NCBI GenBank assembly: GCA_934432885.1
Contig: CAKRYY010000008.1
Coordinates: 12,288-76,287, forward strand
Source: an uncultured Lachnospiraceae bacterium
GTDB taxonomy: Bacteria > Bacillota > Clostridia > Lachnospirales > Lachnospiraceae
DNA length: 64,000 bases
Direction: 5' to 3'
In this document: positions 1 to 9,650 of the stretch, in pieces
Position numbering within the stretch: position 1 is the stretch's first letter
Layout: every line of letters starts with the position of its first letter
Position numbers and translations under genes: made by a program
Notes under the pieces: model-generated
What the model was told of the DNA's origin: nothing
What the model saw: the letters and a program-made list of their open reading frames with translations, nothing else
Databases searched by the model: none

Positions 1-943
1 TCGGATGGAACGGCATGGCGACCATCGGCTCTACCTTATCCAGATCTACCGTTATCATACCGTCATAGTAAGCAACCTCACCCGGTGCCAGAAGCGCAAA
101 ATCTTCTTTTCTGCCATGAATCTCATAAAATTCACGAATAACATCATCTGTTTTCCAGATAGAAGAAAGGCAGGTCGTCTCCGTTGTCATAACATCAACG
201 CCGATTCTGAAGTCAGCGCTCAGCTTTTCCACGCCCGGTCCGACAAATTCCATAACCTTATTGTTTACATAGCCGTTTGCAAAAACCTTGCCGATAATCG
301 CAAGCGCAACGTCCTGCGGACCAACGCCCTTTTTCGGCTCTCCCTTTAAGTAAACGCCTACCACCTGTGGCATATTGATGTCATAGGTCTGGTTCAGAAG
401 CTGCTTTACAAGCTCCGGTCCGCCCTCGCCCATCGCCATTGTTCCAAGTGCGCCATAGCGGGTATGGCTGTCAGAACCGAGAATCATCTTGCCGCCGCCT
501 GCAAGCATTTCTCTCGCAAACTGGTGAATAACCGCCTGATGAGGCGGAACATATACGCCGCCATACTTCTTTGCGCAGGTCAGTCCAAATATATGGTCAT
601 CCTCGTTAATCGTACCGCCTACTGCACAAAGGGAATTGTGGCAGTTTGTCAAAACGTAGGGCATCGGAAATTTTTCCAGTCCTGACGCCCTTGCCGTCTG
701 AATAATTCCTACAAATGTAATATCATGGGAAGTCAGCTTGTCAAAGCGGATTTTCAGCTTATCCATGCTTCCGGAGGTATTGTGGCTCTCCAAAATACCA
801 TACGCCATCGTCTGCTTTGCAGCTTCCTCTTTTGTGATTTCCTTTCCTGTCAGGCTCTTTATCTCCTGCAGCGCCTGTGCGGAGTCCTCTACGACCTTAT
901 CGCCGCCTACCAGATAAGCGCCGCCTGCCGATAATCCTATCAT
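1..943 (-). CDS. Aconitase-family hydratase (partial, N-terminal part)
   Basis: The gene runs off the left edge, so only about the first 314 residues are visible. The translation opens [14 protein letters not shown] and contains [18 protein letters not shown], the Asp-Ser-His-Thr signature of the aconitase/isopropylmalate dehydratase superfamily, whose members dehydrate and rehydrate hydroxy-acids using a [4Fe-4S] cluster. The cluster cysteines would lie mainly in the missing part. The ATG at 943 follows an AGGAGG at 955-960 that overlaps the stop of the upstream glycogen phosphorylase, so the two genes are probably co-transcribed and perhaps coupled. The family is clear. The substrate is not: canonical aconitase is possible, but so is the YbhJ-like group of unknown substrate. 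Confidence 0.8.
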   Translation of the reverse strand, partial: MIGLSAGGAYLVGGDKVVEDSAQALQEIKSLTGKEITKEEAAKQTMAYGILESHNTSGSMDKLKIRFDKLTSHDITFVGIIQTARASGLEKFPMPYVLTNCHNSLCAVGGTINEDDHIFGLTCAKKYGGVYVPPHQAVIHQFAREMLAGGGKMILGSDSHTRYGALGTMAMGEGGPELVKQLLNQTYDINMPQVVGVYLKGEPKKGVGPQDVALAIIGKVFANGYVNNKVMEFVGPGVEKLSADFRIGVDVMTTETTCLSSIWKTDDVIREFYEIHGRKEDFALLAPGEVAYYDGMITVDLDKVEPMVAMPFHP

Positions 944-958
944 ATCCTGCAAATCCTC

Positions 959-3433
959 CTATTTATTCAAAACAACCTTATCAAGATGCCAGATTTCATC
1001 CACATATTCCTGAATGGTGCGGTCAGAGGTAAACTTGCCGGAGCATGCTACATTCAGAATTGCGCTCTTTGCCCATGCCGCCTCGTCACGATAAGCTGCC
1101 TCTACCTTCTTCTGTGCCTCTGCATAAGAACGGAAATCCTTCAAAATAAAGTAGGTATCTGCTCTTGCCGTGCAGAGCGTATTGAGCAGAGAGTTGTATA
1201 AATCGCGGAAAAGCTCCGGATTTTCCGGTGAAAAGGTACCGTTAATCAACTGCATCAAAACTCTACGGATGTCAGGGTCATTGTTGAAAATCTCCATCGG
1301 GTCATAGCCGCCATAATTTTCATACTGGATAACCTCGTCTGAGCTGAGTCCGAAAATAAAGGCATTTTCTGCGCCTACTTCTTCTACGATTTCCACATTT
1401 GCACCGTCCATCGTACCAAGCGTCAGTGCACCGTTCAGCATAAATTTCATATTTCCGGTACCAGAAGCCTCTTTGCTGGCTGTAGAAATCTGCTCAGATA
1501 CATCTGCTGCAGCAAAAATCCATTCTGCATTGGAAACTCTGTAATTTTCAATAAAGACAACCTTAATTTTTCCGTTAATATCCGGGTCGTTATTTACCAC
1601 ATCGGCTACGGAGTTAATCAACTTGATTGTCAGCTTTGCATTTTTATAACCAGCAGCCGCCTTTGCTCCGAAAATAAAGGTACGCGGATAGAAATCCATC
1701 TGCGGATTGTCCTTAAGCTGATTGTAAAGGTACATAACATGCAGAATGTTAAGAAGCTGTCTCTTGTATTCATGCAGACGCTTTACCTGCACATCAAAAA
1801 TAGAACGCGGGTCTACCTCAATTCCATTATGCTCTCTGATATAGGCAGCAAGACGAACCTTATTGCGGTATTTGATATTCATAAATTCATGTTGCGCCTT
1901 CTTATCATCTGCATAAAGCGCAAGCTTGTGAATTGCCGGCAAATCCGTAATCCACGCATCGCCTACACGCTCTGTTACCCACTTTGCAAGCAGCGGATTG
2001 CCGTGCAGCAGGAAACGTCTCTGTGTAATGCCGTTGGTCTTGTTGTTAAATTTCTCCGGCATCATCTCGTAGAAATCCTTCAGCTCCTGTTTCTTCAGAA
2101 TTTCTGTATGCAGCCTTGCCACACCGTTCACTGAATAGCCTGCTGCGATTGCAAGATGCGCCATCTTAACCTGTCCGTCATAAATAATTGCCATCTTTGC
2201 AATCTTTTCCTGGTTGCCCGGATAACGCGCCTGAATATCCTGAATAAATCTGCGGTTGATTTCCTCAATAATCTGATAGATACGGGGCAGCAGTCTGGAG
2301 AACAGCTCAATCGGCCATTTCTCAAGTGCTTCCGCCATAATCGTATGGTTGGTATAAGCACAGGTTTTGGTTGTTACATTCCATGCTTCATCCCAGGTCA
2401 GATAATATTCATCCATCAGAACACGCATCAGCTCAGCAACTGCAACAGTCGGGTGCGTATCATTTAACTGGAAGGTCGCTTTTTCATAGAATTTGCGAAC
2501 ATCCGTATGGTTTTTCATATATTTGGAAACAGCCTCCTGCACGGATGCAGAAATAAAGAAATACTGCTGTTTCAGACGCAGTTCCTTGCCTGCGTAGTGG
2601 TTATCGTTAGGATAGAGTACCTCTACAATGTTTCTTGCAAGGTTTTCCTGCTCTACCGCCTTCTGATAATCGCCCTTGTCAAAGGAGTCAAGCTGGAAGC
2701 ACTCAACCGGCTGTGCATCCCAGATTCTTAAGGTATTTACGATTCCATTTCCATAGCCTACGATGGGCATATCATAAGGAACGGCTTTCACAGACTGGTA
2801 ACCCTCCTGAATGAAGTGCTGTCTGCCATTTTCATCCGTCCGTACCGTCACATAACCGCCAAATTTTACTTCCTTTGCATATTCAGGTCTGTGCAGTTCA
2901 AACGGATTGCCGTTAACCAGCCAGTTGTCCGGCACCTCTACCTGATAGCCGTCACGGATTTCCTGACGGAACATACCATAGCGGTAACGGATGCCGCAGC
3001 CATAAGCCGCATAGCCAAGCGTTGCAAGAGAGTCCAAAAAGCAGGCTGCCAGACGTCCGAGTCCGCCGTTTCCAAGAGCTGCATCCGGCTCCTGATCCTC
3101 AACCAGATTGATGTCTACGCCCAATTCCTCAAGCGCCTGCGCTGCCTCATCATACGCGCGGAGGTTTATCATATTGTTGCCAAGCGCACGTCCCATCAAA
3201 AATTCCATTGACATGTAATAAACGATTTTAACGTCTTTTTTCTCATATTCCTTCTGCGTATCCATCCAGTTATCTACGATGGCATCCTTAATCGCATAGG
3301 AAACCGCCTGAAAAATCTGCTGCTGGGAAGCCTCCTCCAGCGTTTTGCGGTATAAGGTCTTAACGTTATACACAACGCTTCTCTTAAACAGCTCTTTGTC
3401 GAACAGCTTCTTTTTTTCCTGCTTTTTTAACAT
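959..3433 (-). CDS. glgP: Glycogen/maltodextrin phosphorylase
   Basis: This PLP-dependent cytoplasmic enzyme releases glucose-1-phosphate from the ends of alpha-1,4-glucans. The 824-aa product is full length for the family. It shows the N-terminal substrate region (YYMSMEFLMGRAL, then DAALGNGGLGRLAACF near the glucose site) and the C-terminal EASGTGNMKFMLNGAL block, which carries the Schiff-base lysine in GNMKF. I chose the ATG at 3433 because a GAGGAGG lies just upstream. An in-frame ATG at 3523 has no ribosome site and adds 30 atypical residues. The hydratase follows 15 bp downstream. glgC and glgD lie 16 kb away on the same strand, so the window encodes parts of both glycogen synthesis and breakdown. 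Confidence 0.96.
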   Translation of the reverse strand: MLKKQEKKKLFDKELFKRSVVYNVKTLYRKTLEEASQQQIFQAVSYAIKDAIVDNWMDTQKEYEKKDVKIVYYMSMEFLMGRALGNNMINLRAYDEAAQALEELGVDINLVEDQEPDAALGNGGLGRLAACFLDSLATLGYAAYGCGIRYRYGMFRQEIRDGYQVEVPDNWLVNGNPFELHRPEYAKEVKFGGYVTVRTDENGRQHFIQEGYQSVKAVPYDMPIVGYGNGIVNTLRIWDAQPVECFQLDSFDKGDYQKAVEQENLARNIVEVLYPNDNHYAGKELRLKQQYFFISASVQEAVSKYMKNHTDVRKFYEKATFQLNDTHPTVAVAELMRVLMDEYYLTWDEAWNVTTKTCAYTNHTIMAEALEKWPIELFSRLLPRIYQIIEEINRRFIQDIQARYPGNQEKIAKMAIIYDGQVKMAHLAIAAGYSVNGVARLHTEILKKQELKDFYEMMPEKFNNKTNGITQRRFLLHGNPLLAKWVTERVGDAWITDLPAIHKLALYADDKKAQHEFMNIKYRNKVRLAAYIREHNGIEVDPRSIFDVQVKRLHEYKRQLLNILHVMYLYNQLKDNPQMDFYPRTFIFGAKAAAGYKNAKLTIKLINSVADVVNNDPDINGKIKVVFIENYRVSNAEWIFAAADVSEQISTASKEASGTGNMKFMLNGALTLGTMDGANVEIVEEVGAENAFIFGLSSDEVIQYENYGGYDPMEIFNNDPDIRRVLMQLINGTFSPENPELFRDLYNSLLNTLCTARADTYFILKDFRSYAEAQKKVEAAYRDEAAWAKSAILNVACSGKFTSDRTIQEYVDEIWHLDKVVLNK

Positions 3434-3489
3434 AACATCCTCCTCTGTGCTATATGCTTGTAGCCGCCCATCAGCCCTGACAGGCAAAA

Positions 3490-3520
3490 GGTTCTGGTCT
3501 GCGGTGTGCGTGCCAGAACC
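3490..3520 (-). terminator. Possible weak terminator between ileS and glgP
   Basis: GGTTCTGG and CCAGAACC form an 8-bp stem with a 15-nt loop, followed on the minus strand by CTTTTGCC. The T-tract is short, so readthrough from ileS into glgP is likely. Confidence 0.3.
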
Positions 3521-3567
3521 CATTTGCGTTTATTTTATCATGTTTATTTAAAAAGGGAAAGAAGCGT

Positions 3568-6500
3568 TTATTTCTTTTGTACGCCAATCTTTACTGTTTC
3601 TCCGTTGATGCTCCATTCCTTTGCATCCGCAGCTTCCTTATCATAGAGGATTTCATCCGCCAGAACTTTGGCTGCGATGCTGCTTTCATTCTTTTTCACG
3701 ATTTCTTCCAGCTTTGCATTGCCCTGCATTGCTACTGTGATGTGGTCCATAACCTCAAAGCCCGCATCCTTACGCATGGTCTGAATCTTGCTGATGATTT
3801 CGTAAACAAAGCCTTCCTCAATCAGTTCTTTGGAAAGATTGGTATCCAGTACAACCGTAATGCCGCCATAGCTCTCAGATACAAAGCCTTCTACCTGCGC
3901 TGCGTCAATTAAAAGGTCATCCTTTTCCAGTACCTCTTCTTTGCCGTCCAGCGTAATGGTAAGCGTTCCTTTTTCGTTGATTTCATCCATTGCTGCATTG
4001 CCGTTAAGACCTGCAAGCACCTCTTTTAAGGCATTTAACTGCTTTCCAAAGCGTTTGCCCAGCGTACGGAGCTGTGGTTTGAAGGTATAGGAGGTAAAAT
4101 CCCTTACATCCTGAGAATAGATAACCTCTTTTACATTCAGCTCGTCTTCAATGATTTCCTTATAGAAGTCAGAAAGTTCTTCCTGTGCCTTAACATACAT
4201 TCTGCCAATCGGCTGACGATTTTTGATATTTGCGGTGTTTCTTGCCGCACGTCCGAGAACGACTGTCTCCAGAACAGCTTCCATATCCTCTTCCAGCTTT
4301 TTATCAATCATTGCCGCATCCACAGTCGGGAAGTCACACAGATGGATACTCTCCGGTGCGCTCTCATCCAGACCTCTGACAAGGTTCTGATAAATCTCCT
4401 CTGTCATGAACGGAATCATCGGCGCTGCAGCCTTTGCCACCGTTACCAGTGCAGTATATAAGGTCATGTAAGCGTTAATCTTATCCTGCTCCATACCCTT
4501 TGCCCAGAAACGCTCTCTGCCGCGGCGTACATACCAGTTACTCATTTCATCCACAAAGTCCTGAAGCGCACGCGCTGCTTCCGGAATCCTGTAGTTTGCC
4601 AGATTGTTGTCCACATCTCCAACAAGTGTATTCAATTTGGATAACAGCCATTTATCCATAACGGAAAGCTTGTCATATTCCAGCTTATATTTGGTTGCAT
4701 CAAACTGGTCAATATTCGCATACAGTACGAAGAATGCGTAGGTATTCCACAGCGTACCCATAAATTTACGCTGTCCCTCCATAACTGCTTTTCCATGGAA
4801 ACGATTCGGCAGCCATGGTGCGGAATTGATATAGAAATACCAGCGGATTGCATCTGCACCATACTGTGCAAGTGCATCAAACGGGTCTACTGCATTGCCC
4901 TTGGACTTACTCATCTTCTGACCGTTTTCGTCCTGTACATGTCCAAGCACGATTACATTTTCATAAGGCGCTTTGTGGAACAGCAGCGTAGACTCTGCCA
5001 GCAGGGAATAGAACCAGCCTCTGGTCTGGTCTACCGCCTCTGAAATAAACTGTGCCGGGAACTGCTGCTCAAACAGTTCTTTATTTTCAAATGGATAATG
5101 ATGCTGTGCAAAAGGCATTGCACCGGAATCAAACCAGCAGTCAATTACCTCCGGTACACGGTGCATATCCTTACCGCATTTCGGACATTTGATTGTGATC
5201 GCATCGATATAAGGTCTATGCAGCTCTACGGTCTGTGCTTCCTTATTGCTGCTCATCTCTTCCAGCTCTTTTCTGCTGCCGATGGCGTGCATGCAGCCAC
5301 ATTCACATTCCCAGATATTAAGCGGTGTACCCCAGTAACGGTTTCTGGAAATACCCCAGTCCTGAATATTTTCCAGCCAGTCGCCAAAGCGTCCCTTGCC
5401 GATAGATTCCGGAATCCAGTTAATTGTATTATTGTTCTTTATCAGCTCATCCTTGACCGCAGTCATCTTGATGAACCAGGATTCTCTTGCATAATAGATA
5501 AGCGGTGTGTCACATCTCCAGCAGAACGGATAATCATGTTCAAACTTCGGTGCGTCAAAGAGCTTTCCTTCCTTATCAAGGTCCTTCAATACCTCCGGGT
5601 CCGCATCCTTAACAAACATGCCTGCATACGGCGTTTCCTTCGTCAAATCACCCTTGCCGTCTACAAACTGTACGAAAGGAAGGTCATATTTTCTGCCAAC
5701 CTGGGCATCATCCTCACCAAATGCCGGTGCAATATGAACGATTCCAGTACCATCTGTCATTGTGACATAGGTGTCACATACTACATAATGACCCTTTTTA
5801 TTCTGTTTTGCAGCCGCTTCTCCTGCACAGGCAAAAAGCGGTTCATATTCGCGGTATTCAAGGTCTTTTCCTTCATAGGTTTCCAGTACCTCGTAAGCAG
5901 GCTTTCCGTTTTCTTCATCTGCAAGCTTGCCAAGCACCTTATCCAAAAGCGCCTGCGCCATATAATAGGTATAACCATCAGCCGCCTTTACTTTTACATA
6001 AGTCTCCTGCGGATTCACGCAGAGCGCAACGTTAGACGGCAGCGTCCATGGTGTTGTCGTCCATGCAAGGAAATACGCATCCTCACCCACAGCCTTAAAG
6101 CGTACCACTGCGGAACGCTCCTTAACCGCTTTATAGCCCTGTGCAACCTCGTGAGAGGACAGCGGCGTACCGCAGCGCGGGCAATAGGGAACAATCTTAA
6201 AGCCCTTGTATAACAGTCCTTTGTCCCAGATTTCCTTTAAAGCCCACCACTCGGATTCGATATAATCGTCATGATAAGTAACATACGGGTCATCCATATC
6301 TGCCCAGAATCCAACGGTTGCGGAAAAGTCCTCCCACATGCCCTTGTATTTCCAGACACTTTCCTTACACTTGGTAATAAATGGCGCAAGACCGTATTCT
6401 TCAATCTGTTCCTTGCCATCCAGTCCAAGCAGCTTCTCTACTTCAAGCTCCACCGGAAGTCCATGTGTATCCCAGCCTGCTTTTCTAGGAACCATGTAGC

Positions 6501-6726
6501 CCTTCATGGTACGGTATCTGGGAATCATATCCTTGATAACACGGGTCAGAACGTGACCGATGTGCGGTTTGCCATTAGCGGTTGGCGGTCCGTCATAAAA
6601 GGTATAGGTCTCGCCTTTTTTGCGATTGTCCATACTCTTCTTGAAAATATCATTTTCACGCCAGAATTTTTCTACTTCTTTTTCTCTTTCCACAAAATTC
6701 AGGTCTGTAGGTACTTTTTGATACAT
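3568..6726 (-). CDS. ileS: Isoleucyl-tRNA synthetase, long (probably type 2) form
   Basis: This class I aminoacyl-tRNA synthetase charges tRNA-Ile. The 1052-aa product has the HIGH motif (GKPHIGHVL, about residue 57), GWDTHGLPVE, and KMSKS in QKMSKSKGNAVD, followed by the anticodon-binding region and a C-terminal extension. The length, and blocks such as ELEVEKLLGLDGK and PYCPRCGTPLSSHE in the editing/zinc region, fit the longer type 2 family rather than the roughly 930-aa type 1 form. Type 2 enzymes are often less sensitive to mupirocin; that is family knowledge, not something visible here. Expression is controlled by an Ile T-box upstream. About 210 bp of palindrome-rich leader separates the T-box terminator from this start. 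Confidence 0.96.
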   Translation of the reverse strand: MYQKVPTDLNFVEREKEVEKFWRENDIFKKSMDNRKKGETYTFYDGPPTANGKPHIGHVLTRVIKDMIPRYRTMKGYMVPRKAGWDTHGLPVELEVEKLLGLDGKEQIEEYGLAPFITKCKESVWKYKGMWEDFSATVGFWADMDDPYVTYHDDYIESEWWALKEIWDKGLLYKGFKIVPYCPRCGTPLSSHEVAQGYKAVKERSAVVRFKAVGEDAYFLAWTTTPWTLPSNVALCVNPQETYVKVKAADGYTYYMAQALLDKVLGKLADEENGKPAYEVLETYEGKDLEYREYEPLFACAGEAAAKQNKKGHYVVCDTYVTMTDGTGIVHIAPAFGEDDAQVGRKYDLPFVQFVDGKGDLTKETPYAGMFVKDADPEVLKDLDKEGKLFDAPKFEHDYPFCWRCDTPLIYYARESWFIKMTAVKDELIKNNNTINWIPESIGKGRFGDWLENIQDWGISRNRYWGTPLNIWECECGCMHAIGSRKELEEMSSNKEAQTVELHRPYIDAITIKCPKCGKDMHRVPEVIDCWFDSGAMPFAQHHYPFENKELFEQQFPAQFISEAVDQTRGWFYSLLAESTLLFHKAPYENVIVLGHVQDENGQKMSKSKGNAVDPFDALAQYGADAIRWYFYINSAPWLPNRFHGKAVMEGQRKFMGTLWNTYAFFVLYANIDQFDATKYKLEYDKLSVMDKWLLSKLNTLVGDVDNNLANYRIPEAARALQDFVDEMSNWYVRRGRERFWAKGMEQDKINAYMTLYTALVTVAKAAAPMIPFMTEEIYQNLVRGLDESAPESIHLCDFPTVDAAMIDKKLEEDMEAVLETVVLGRAARNTANIKNRQPIGRMYVKAQEELSDFYKEIIEDELNVKEVIYSQDVRDFTSYTFKPQLRTLGKRFGKQLNALKEVLAGLNGNAAMDEINEKGTLTITLDGKEEVLEKDDLLIDAAQVEGFVSESYGGITVVLDTNLSKELIEEGFVYEIISKIQTMRKDAGFEVMDHITVAMQGNAKLEEIVKKNESSIAAKVLADEILYDKEAADAKEWSINGETVKIGVQKK

Positions 6727-6767
6727 TTGAGTTCCTCCTTAATATACATATCCGAAAAAATACACTC

Positions 6768-6912
6768 GAAAAATCATCAGGTGATTTTTCTCATTTCTGC
6801 GATGTTCGCCGAATGGAAATGTAACCATTTCCATGACATGACCTAAAAATTCAATTTGGCAAATACATTTGCCAAATTCTTTTTCGGTCATTTGCAAAAA
6901 TGCTTCGCATTT
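6768..6912. repeat. Array of four short palindromes in the ileS leader
   Basis: Four consecutive perfect hairpins lie between the T-box terminator and the ileS start. They are 9 bp at 6768-6790 (5-nt loop), 9 bp at 6813-6834 (4-nt loop), 12 bp at 6853-6878 (2-nt loop) and 6 bp at 6898-6912 (TTC loop). The ileS ribosome site (GGAGGAACTC just before the ATG) is outside all of them. The function is unknown. They are transcribed only when the T-box antiterminates. Confidence 0.7.
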
Positions 6913-6933
6913 CCGCTCGGCTCACTATAACGC

Positions 6934-6964
6934 AAAAAATCCCTGTCCGTAAAAGGACAGGGAT
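6934..6964 (-). terminator. T-box terminator of ileS
   Basis: ATCCCTGTCC and GGACAGGGAT form a perfect 10-bp stem with a 6-nt loop, followed on the minus strand by TTTTTT. It would be disrupted by antiterminator pairing when uncharged tRNA-Ile binds. Confidence 0.9.
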
Positions 6965-7219
6965 AAAATCTCCTTGCTAACCACCTGTTACGCATACGCC
7001 CTTCGCCGGCTTCTCTCAATGGATACTGATAGCGGCTCCGTTTTATATGGTTTCCGATAACGGTGGAATACCGCCAGCACCTACTTTAGAAAATCTATTT
7101 CAATGCTGAAACTCAGGAGTGATTTTCAATATCTGCCTACTCACACCGGACTTCCACCATCTCCGGCTCGCTTGCGCTTTTGGTAAATATCTACTGTCTC
7201 CGTCACAGTCTTTCTCTTA
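6934..7219 (-). ncRNA. T-box riboswitch, isoleucine-specific
   Basis: The leader reads as a T-box RNA. From its 5' end it shows an AGTAGA bulge element near 7195, a distal stem-I loop (GAGCCGGAGATGGTGGAAGTCCGG), and a 3' specifier loop, GAAAATCACTCCTGAGTTTC, with the ATC isoleucine codon at 7121-7123. A T-box-like segment TAACAGGTGGTTAGCAAGGA follows at 6971-6990, with TGGT available to pair with the uncharged tRNA ACCA end. It ends in a 10-bp perfect terminator stem (6939-6964) followed by six T. The ACCGCG part of the usual T-box consensus is changed to TAGC. The specifier and the downstream ileS gene agree. Confidence 0.88.
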
Positions 7220-7225
7220 TGGAGT

Positions 7226-7255
7226 ATTATAGGACTGTTTTTTTGCCGCTGTCAA
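7226..7255 (-). promoter_or_regulatory. Promoter of the ileS T-box transcript
   Basis: On the minus strand TTGACA (7250-7255) and TATAAT (7226-7231) are both perfect sigma-A hexamers, separated by 18 bp. Transcription would begin near 7219, just before the T-box. Confidence 0.88.
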
Positions 7256-7259
7256 GAGC

Positions 7260-7520
7260 GGAAAAGCTGAATTTCCCGCAAAACATCTTTTTGCAGATGA
7301 TTTCTTAGGTTTATCTTATGAGTTTAAAAAATGAATGTCAATCAAGGAATTTTGAAGAATCCAAAGAAGCTTTCAAGCCGTGAATATGCGCAAACTGCTT
7401 ACAGCAGCTCCCGTTTATTTCCATATTCAGTTGTGATTTCGTGCGCAAAAGAGTATAATCTATCTAACATTATGCTATAATGTCGGCAGGCATTTATACA
7501 AAATTTTATGGAGGCGCATT
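7260..7520 (+). promoter_or_regulatory. pncB upstream region and promoter
   Basis: This gene-free stretch separates the divergent ileS and pncB units. TTGTGA (7431-7436) with a 17-bp spacer and TATAAT (7454-7459) is a good sigma-A promoter. A second, extended -10 TGCTATAAT ends at 7481. A separated inverted pair, TGAATATG near 7381 and CATATTCA near 7422, flanks 30 bp upstream of the -35 and could be an operator. I see nothing else here. Confidence 0.6.
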
Positions 7521-8972
7521 ATGGACAGACAGAACCTGACCCTCATGACAGATCTCTACGAGCTGACAATGATGCAGGGCTATTTCAAGCACAAGGATCA
7601 GAACGAAACCGTTATCTTTGATGTATTTTACCGCAACAACCCGCTTGACAGCGGCTATGCCATTTCCGCAGGTCTGGCACAGGTCATCGACTATATTAAA
7701 AATCTGCATTTTTCCAAAGCAGATATCGAATATCTTTCCAGTCTTGGTATTTTTGAGAAGGATTTTCTGGATTATCTGGAAACCTTTCATTTCACCGGCG
7801 ATATTTACGCGATTCCAGAGGGTACGGTTATCTTTCCCCGCGAGCCTCTTGTAAAGGTAATTGCTCCCATCATGCAGGCACAGCTTGTTGAAACCGCGAT
7901 TCTTACAATTTTAAACCATCAATGCCTGATTGCCACGAAAGCATCCCGTGTCTGCTATGCTGCAAAGGGAGACGGCATTATGGAATTTGGTCTTAGACGT
8001 GCGCAGGGACCGGATGCTGGCATCTATGGCGCAAGAGCCGCTGTCATTGGCGGCTGCACCGGCACAAGCAACGTGCTGGCGGGACAGCTCTTTGACATTC
8101 CTGTAAAAGGTACGCACGCCCATAGCTGGATTATGAGCTTTCCTGATGAATATACAGCCTTTAAGACCTATGCCGATATGTATCCGACGGCTTGTATCCT
8201 GCTTGTCGATACCTACGACACCTTAAAATCCGGCGTGCCGAATGCAATCCGCGTTTTTGAAGAAATGCGGGCGGCAGGAATTCCGCTTACCTTTTATGGT
8301 ATCCGCTTAGACAGCGGCGACCTTGCTTATCTTTCCAAAAAAGCACGCAAGATGCTTGATGATGCAGGCTTTACTGACGCTGTTATTTCTGCTTCCAATG
8401 ACTTGGATGAATTTTTGATCGACAGCCTTAAGACACAGGGCGCAGCGATTACCTCCTGGGGTGTCGGCACAAACCTGATTACCTCTAAGGACTGTCCTTC
8501 CTTTGGCGGCGTTTACAAGCTTGCAGCCGTAATGAATAAGGACGGCAGCTTTGTTCCCAAAATCAAGCTGTCCGAAAATACCGAAAAAATTACAAATCCG
8601 GGTAATAAGACGATTTATCGTATCTATGAAAAGAGCACAGGAAAAATAAAAGCAGATTTGATCTGCCTCGTTGATGAAACCTATTCGGAGGACGAGCCTC
8701 TTCTCTTATTTGATCCGCACGCGCCCTGGAAAAAGACAAAGCTTGAAGCCGGCACTTATACTATGCGGGAAATTTTGCTTCCTATCTTTAAGGATGGTGT
8801 CTGCATTTACGAAACACCGCGCACAATGGACATCCGCAGCTATTGCCAGAAAGAGCTTGATACACTCTGGGACGAAACAAGACGTCTCGTAAATCCGCAC
8901 AATGTTTATGTTGACCTCTCCAAAAAGCTGTACGATATGAAAATTACGCTTCTGGATGAAATGAGCAAATAA
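7521..8972 (+). CDS. pncB: Nicotinate phosphoribosyltransferase
   Basis: This enzyme joins nicotinic acid to PRPP, giving nicotinate mononucleotide in the Preiss-Handler NAD salvage route. The 483-aa product has the family blocks: N-terminal LTLMTDLYELTMMQGY, the central FGLRRAQGPDAG, and GTHAHSWIMSFPDE, whose histidine corresponds to the phosphorylated active-site residue, then FYGIRLDSGDLAYLSKKAR in the phosphate-binding half. GGAGG lies 5 bp before the ATG. The gene stands alone, with its own promoter and a terminator shared with spoVT. Confidence 0.95.
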   Translation: MDRQNLTLMTDLYELTMMQGYFKHKDQNETVIFDVFYRNNPLDSGYAISAGLAQVIDYIKNLHFSKADIEYLSSLGIFEKDFLDYLETFHFTGDIYAIPEGTVIFPREPLVKVIAPIMQAQLVETAILTILNHQCLIATKASRVCYAAKGDGIMEFGLRRAQGPDAGIYGARAAVIGGCTGTSNVLAGQLFDIPVKGTHAHSWIMSFPDEYTAFKTYADMYPTACILLVDTYDTLKSGVPNAIRVFEEMRAAGIPLTFYGIRLDSGDLAYLSKKARKMLDDAGFTDAVISASNDLDEFLIDSLKTQGAAITSWGVGTNLITSKDCPSFGGVYKLAAVMNKDGSFVPKIKLSENTEKITNPGNKTIYRIYEKSTGKIKADLICLVDETYSEDEPLLLFDPHAPWKKTKLEAGTYTMREILLPIFKDGVCIYETPRTMDIRSYCQKELDTLWDETRRLVNPHNVYVDLSKKLYDMKITLLDEMSK

Positions 8973-9002
8973 TTTTCCTATAGAATAGAATCCTGCGAAA
9001 TT

Positions 9003-9042
9003 AAAAAGGACCGTCAGCACAGTTTTGCTGACAGTCCTTTTT
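9003..9042. terminator. Bidirectional terminator between pncB and spoVT
   Basis: AAAAAGGAC-C-GTCAGCA pairs with TGCTGAC-A-GTCCTTTTT (one C/A mismatch, 6-nt loop). The A-run on one side and T-run on the other make it work in both directions for the convergent genes. Confidence 0.88.
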
Positions 9043-9052
9043 AACATATTCC

Positions 9053-9598
9053 TTATGCCTGCATCTGTCTTCCCAGAAAAGCTGAGGCTGACAGAATCAG
9101 TTTTTTCTCTACCTCTCCCATCTTGTTTTTGGCATCGTCATCCAGAAGAAGCACTGCTCCGATGACATCGCCCTCGCAAATAATAACACTGATGGCCTCA
9201 TGGATATATTCGCCGTCGCCCTCCTCCAAAATGGAGATAAAGCTGCGCTCTCCCTTTGTTGCAAGAAAAGATTCACGCCTGTCCAGCTTCTCCTCTAAGG
9301 CTCTGCTGATAGATTTCCCTACTGCGCTCTTGTAGCCGCCGGATGCTGCAATGAACTGATCCCTGTCAGCAATCAATGCCGCATGTCCGGACACCTGCGC
9401 CAGACTTTCCGCATATTGCCTTGCAAATGTATTCATTTCCCCAATCGGGGAATACTTTTTTAAGATAATCTCGCCCTCACGGTCTGTAAAAATTTCCAGA
9501 GGGTCGCTTTCCCGTATCCGCAGTGTCCTTCGTATCTCCTTCGGGATAACAATCCGCCCGAGGTCATCTATTCTGCGGACAATTCCTGTTGCTTTCAT
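9053..9598 (-). CDS. spoVT: Stage V sporulation protein T, AbrB-type regulator
   Basis: SpoVT is a forespore transcription factor that tunes the sigma-G regulon. The 181-aa protein has the N-terminal swapped-hairpin AbrB DNA-binding domain (MKATGIVRRIDDLGRIVIPKEIRRTLRI) and a C-terminal GAF-like domain from about residue 55, which is the SpoVT architecture rather than that of the shorter AbrB or Abh. The start follows AGGAGG at a good distance. The upstream sequence carries a sigma-G-type promoter, matching the known forespore expression of this family. Confidence 0.95.
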   Translation of the reverse strand: MKATGIVRRIDDLGRIVIPKEIRRTLRIRESDPLEIFTDREGEIILKKYSPIGEMNTFARQYAESLAQVSGHAALIADRDQFIAASGGYKSAVGKSISRALEEKLDRRESFLATKGERSFISILEEGDGEYIHEAISVIICEGDVIGAVLLLDDDAKNKMGEVEKKLILSASAFLGRQMQA

Positions 9599-9650
9599 AT
9601 CGTAAAATTCCTCCTGTATTCTTCATTCTTCCATATTTGTACTGTATGGG

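Noticed and set aside
5098-6213. 371-codon open frame on the plus strand inside ileS
   Set aside because: It lies fully antisense to the well-supported IleRS, has no ribosome site and its product is Cys/Phe/Leu-rich without a known domain; it is a by-product of codon bias.
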